Below, piece by piece: positions 13,750 through 16,366 of a stretch of DNA of 16,366 nt. The stretch lies in assembly GCF_946885725.1 (NCBI RefSeq), contig NZ_CAMPGZ010000087.1, positions 1 through 16,366 on the forward strand, written 5' to 3'. The position numbers were made by a program, and so were the translations under genes. Under the pieces are notes generated by a model. The model ran no database searches, had not been told where the DNA came from, and saw only the letters and a list, made by a program, of their open reading frames with translations. Within the stretch, counting starts at the first letter, position 1; each line of letters begins with the position of its first letter. This DNA is from an uncultured Nocardioides sp. (lineage in GTDB: Bacteria; Actinomycetota; Actinomycetes; Propionibacteriales; Nocardioidaceae).

Positions 13750-15126
13750 ATGAGCACACCTCGCGCCGGCAACCTCACCGTCGACGAGCTGAAGACCCTG
13801 ATCGGGCGGGGCGAGATCGACACCGTGATCGTCGCGTTCGCCGACATGCAGGGCCGCCTGGTCGGCAAGCGCGTGTCCTCGCGGCTGTTCCTCGAGGAGG
13901 TCCTCGAACACGGCGCCGAGGCCTGCAACTACCTGCTCGCCGTCGACGTCGAGATGAACACCGTCGACGGTTACGCCATGTCCGCCTGGGACACCGGCTA
14001 CGGCGACATGGTCATGACGCCGGACCTCTCGACGCTGCGCCGGGTGCCGTGGCTTCCCGGTACGGCGATGGTGACCGCTGACCTCGGCTGGGACGACGGC
14101 AGGCCGGTGGTCGCCTCACCCCGGCAGGTGCTGGCCCGCCAGGTCGAGCGGCTCGCCGAGCGCGGGCTGGTGCCGTACGTCGGCACCGAGCTGGAGTTCA
14201 TGGTCTTCGACGACAGCTTCCGCGAGGCGTTCGCCAAGGGGTACGACGACCTCCGGCCGGCCAGCGACTACAACATCGACTACAACATGCTCGCCTCCGC
14301 CCGGATGGAGCCGCTGCTGCGCGACATCCGCCGCGGCATGGAGGGCGCCGGCATGTACTGCGAGGGCTCGAAGGGTGAGTGCAACCTCGGTCAGCAGGAG
14401 ATCGCGTTCCGCTTCGCGCACGCCGTGGTCACCTGCGACAACCACACGATCTACAAGAACGGCGCCAAGGAGATCGCCGACCAGCACGGCAAGAGCCTCA
14501 CGTTCATGGCGAAGTTCGACGAGCGCGAGGGCAACAGCTGCCACATACACATCTCGCTGCGCGGCGAGGACGGCAGCGCGGTGTTCGCCGACGACAGCCA
14601 GCCGCACCGGATGTCCAAGCTGTTCCAGCACTTCGTCGCCGGCCAGCTCCGGCACATGCGCGAGCTGACGATGATGTTCGCGCCGCAGATCAACTCCTAC
14701 AAGCGCTTCGTCGACGGCAGCTTCGCGCCCACGGCGATCGCCTGGGGTCTGGACAACCGCACGTGTGCGGTCCGCGTCGTCGGGCACGGACTCTCGATGC
14801 GCATGGAGAACCGGGTCCCGGGCGGTGACGTCAACCCCTACCTCGCCTGCGCCGCGCTGATCGCGGCCGGCCTGGACGGCATCGACCAGGAGCTCCCGCT
14901 CGAGGACCCACAGCCGGGCAACGCCTACGTGTCGGACGAGTCGGTCGAGCGGCTGCCTACCACGCTCCGGGACGCGCGCGACCTCTTCGCGCAGTCCGAG
15001 CTCGCCCGCAAGGCGTTCGGCGACGAGGTCGTCGACCACTACCTCAACCACGCGCGCATCGAGCTCCAGGCCTTCGATGCCGCGGTGACCGACTGGGAGC
15101 GGACGCGTGGCTTCGAGCGCTTCTGA
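13750..15126 (+). CDS. Glutamine synthetase-like gamma-glutamyl-amine ligase (GlnA4/PuuA-like)
   Basis: A 458-residue type I glutamine synthetase relative. It keeps the metal ligands E147 and E149 (GTELEF), E210 (SKGECN) and E217 (QQEIAF), and H265 in NSCHIH. At the ammonium site D32 (FADMQG) is present, but the usual Glu of the GYEAP motif is replaced: NSYKRFVDGSFAP places F325 there. Loss of that Glu is a feature of ligases that join glutamate to an organic amine, such as PuuA or the Streptomyces GlnA3/GlnA4. The predicted reaction is ATP + glutamate + amine to gamma-glutamyl-amide. Ethanolamine is favoured because of the permease next door. ATG 13750 follows AGGAGG by 4 nt; an in-frame ATG at 13636 lies in non-coding promoter DNA. 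The next gene starts inside its last codons. Confidence 0.92.
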   Translation: MSTPRAGNLTVDELKTLIGRGEIDTVIVAFADMQGRLVGKRVSSRLFLEEVLEHGAEACNYLLAVDVEMNTVDGYAMSAWDTGYGDMVMTPDLSTLRRVPWLPGTAMVTADLGWDDGRPVVASPRQVLARQVERLAERGLVPYVGTELEFMVFDDSFREAFAKGYDDLRPASDYNIDYNMLASARMEPLLRDIRRGMEGAGMYCEGSKGECNLGQQEIAFRFAHAVVTCDNHTIYKNGAKEIADQHGKSLTFMAKFDEREGNSCHIHISLRGEDGSAVFADDSQPHRMSKLFQHFVAGQLRHMRELTMMFAPQINSYKRFVDGSFAPTAIAWGLDNRTCAVRVVGHGLSMRMENRVPGGDVNPYLACAALIAAGLDGIDQELPLEDPQPGNAYVSDESVERLPTTLRDARDLFAQSELARKAFGDEVVDHYLNHARIELQAFDAAVTDWERTRGFERF

Positions 15127-15877
15127 GTCGAATCGCCCGGCCGCCCGGATCGGTCTGACGACGTACGTCGAGCGCGCCCAGCAGGGCGTGTGGGACGTCC
15201 CGGCGGCGTACCTGCAGTACCAGTACGTCGAGTCCGTCACGCGCGTCGGCGGCGTCGCCCTGCTGCTGCCGCCGCAGCCGGTGGGCGCGGCCGCCGTCGA
15301 CGCCGCGCTCGACAGCGTCGACGGGCTGGTGTTCACCGGCGGAAAGGACGTCGACGCCCGGCTGTACGGCGAGCAGCCACACGCCGAGGCCGACGAGCCG
15401 CGCACGGAGCGCGACGCGTGGGAGCTCGCGCTGCTGCGCGGCGCCCTCGACCGCGGTATGCCCGTGCTGGGCATCTGCCGCGGGGCGCAGGTACTCAACG
15501 TGGCGCTCGGCGGCACGCTCGAGCAGCACCTGCCCGACGCACTCGGCGAGGACAACCACCGCGCCGGGCCGGGGCGGTTCGTGTCGCGCACCGTCCGCAC
15601 CGTGCCGGGCAGCCGGCTGGCCTCGGTCCTGGGCGAGGAGGCCGCGGCCTCCTGCTACCACCACCAGGCCATCGCGAAGCTCGCGCCGGACCTGGTCGCG
15701 AGCGGGCACGCGGAGGACGGCATCGTCGAGGCGCTCGAGCTGCCGGGGGACGGGTTCGTGCTCGCGGTGCAGTGGCACCCCGAGGAGACCCTCGACGACG
15801 TGCGGCTGTTCCACGCCCTCGTGGAAGCAGCGGCGGGTAGGGGCCAGGACAAGGACAACGAGAGGAAGGCGTCGTAG
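15107..15877 (+). CDS. Class I glutamine amidotransferase-type gamma-glutamyl hydrolase (PuuD-like)
   Basis: A 256-residue hydrolase of the gamma-glutamyl-GABA hydrolase family. The nucleophile C124 lies in GICRGAQ, and H224 and E226 in QWHPEE complete the triad. LVFTGGKDVDARLYG (about 74-88) is the oxyanion-side motif typical of PuuD relatives. It would cut the gamma-glutamyl bond of the oxidised intermediate and return glutamate. With ethanolamine as substrate the other product would be glycine; with putrescine it would be GABA. GTG 15107 overlaps the ligase gene by 20 bp, with GGGAGCGG upstream, which suggests coupled translation. The last 20 residues (GRGQDKDNERKAS) are a charged tail outside the domain. 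Confidence 0.92.
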   Translation: MASSASESNRPAARIGLTTYVERAQQGVWDVPAAYLQYQYVESVTRVGGVALLLPPQPVGAAAVDAALDSVDGLVFTGGKDVDARLYGEQPHAEADEPRTERDAWELALLRGALDRGMPVLGICRGAQVLNVALGGTLEQHLPDALGEDNHRAGPGRFVSRTVRTVPGSRLASVLGEEAAASCYHHQAIAKLAPDLVASGHAEDGIVEALELPGDGFVLAVQWHPEETLDDVRLFHALVEAAAGRGQDKDNERKAS

Positions 15878-16366
15878 TGAGCGTGTTCGAGGTGGTCAAC
15901 CCCGCCGACGAGTCGGTGGTGACCACGGTCGAGGAGCTGGAGGCGGACGCGGTCGACGCGGCCGTCGCCCGGGCCCAGGTCGCGCAACGCCGGTGGGCCG
16001 CGCTCGAGCCCGCCCAGCGAGCCGGCCTGCTCCGCGACTTCGCCGCCGCCGTCGACGCCCACGTCGAGGAGCTCGCCGAGCTCGAGGTCGCCAACGCCGG
16101 CCACCCGATCGGCCAGGCGCGCTGGGAGGCGGGCAACGTCCGCGACGTGCTGACCTACTACTCCGCGGCGCCGGAACGCCTTATGGGCAAGCAGATTCCC
16201 GTCGCCGGCGGCCTCGACATCACGTTCGAGGAGCCGATGGGCGTGGTCGGTATCATCACGCCCTGGAACTTCCCGATGCCGATCCTCGGCTGGGGCCTCG
16301 GCCCCGCGCTCGCCGCCGGCAACGCCGTACTCGTCAAGCCCGCCGAATGGACGCCGCTCACCGCGC
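15877..16366 (+). CDS. Aldehyde dehydrogenase, N-terminal part, cut by the right edge
   Basis: The first 163 codons of an NAD(P)-dependent aldehyde dehydrogenase; the catalytic Cys and Glu lie beyond the window. The ALDH signature ITPWNFPM (127-134) and KPAEWTP (154-160, K154 for the cofactor) are seen, along with the N-terminal helix region VNPADESVV. GTG 15877 shares its G with the TAG stop of the hydrolase gene, and AGAGGAAGG lies 7 nt upstream. In this operon it should oxidise the gamma-glutamyl aldehyde to the acid before the hydrolase acts. An alcohol dehydrogenase for the preceding step would be expected further downstream if the substrate is ethanolamine. Confidence 0.9.
   Translation, partial: MSVFEVVNPADESVVTTVEELEADAVDAAVARAQVAQRRWAALEPAQRAGLLRDFAAAVDAHVEELAELEVANAGHPIGQARWEAGNVRDVLTYYSAAPERLMGKQIPVAGGLDITFEEPMGVVGIITPWNFPMPILGWGLGPALAAGNAVLVKPAEWTPLTA

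Overview
This is a high-GC window from an actinomycete. The strong G/C bias at third codon positions, GTG starts, ATGA and TGATG stop/start overlaps, leaderless-looking promoters (TANNNT ending 6 to 7 nt before an ATG) and the gene families point to Actinomycetota. Nocardioides or another Nocardioidaceae is my best guess, but that is inference, not proof. The window is gene-dense and shows no tRNA, rRNA, CRISPR array, insertion sequence or phage gene.

Layout. (1) 1-3870, signalling: the N-terminal part of a cytosolic poly-HAMP sensor protein (minus strand, running off the left edge, with a 276-bp/92-residue internal tandem repeat) is divergent from a large SpoIIE-type phosphatase that also carries its own HATPase domain, a PAS-like region and GAF-like regions. 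The 92 bp between them hold a near-perfect CRP-type palindrome and a second dyad. (2) 3912-6180: an ABC-2 type ATPase/permease pair, overlapping at stop and start. (3) 6182-6715: a small lipoprotein on the minus strand.

(4) 6768-11286, an acyl-CoA operon: acyl-CoA dehydrogenase, SDR, APH-fold kinase, histidine phosphatase-like protein and a second SDR, with overlaps of 4, 4 and 1 bp and one 7-bp gap. The dehydrogenase and kinase are the two halves of the mammalian fusions ACAD10/ACAD11, and the set resembles LvaA/LvaC/LvaD of Pseudomonas putida. I infer a pathway that phosphorylates a 4-hydroxyacyl-CoA (or similar), eliminates the phosphate and feeds the product to beta-oxidation. The phosphatase-like protein lacks the usual second catalytic histidine. 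A VOC-family protein follows at 11354-11737, then a 233-bp gap with 32-bp tandem repeats.

(5) 11971-16366, an amine-catabolism locus: an ethanolamine-type APC permease (minus) diverges from a glutamine synthetase-like ligase, a PuuD-like class I glutamine amidotransferase hydrolase and an aldehyde dehydrogenase cut by the right edge. The ligase keeps the metal and catalytic residues but has Phe where true glutamine synthetases have the ammonium-site Glu. That fits gamma-glutamylation of an amine. With the permease, the likely route is import of ethanolamine, glutamylation, oxidation of the alcohol to an acid, and release of glutamate plus glycine. A polyamine or another amine is the alternative substrate.

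The most interesting parts are the split ACAD10/11-like operon with its odd phosphatase, and the gamma-glutamyl-amine cluster. Neither is wholly unknown as a concept, but the exact gene combinations deserve a look.
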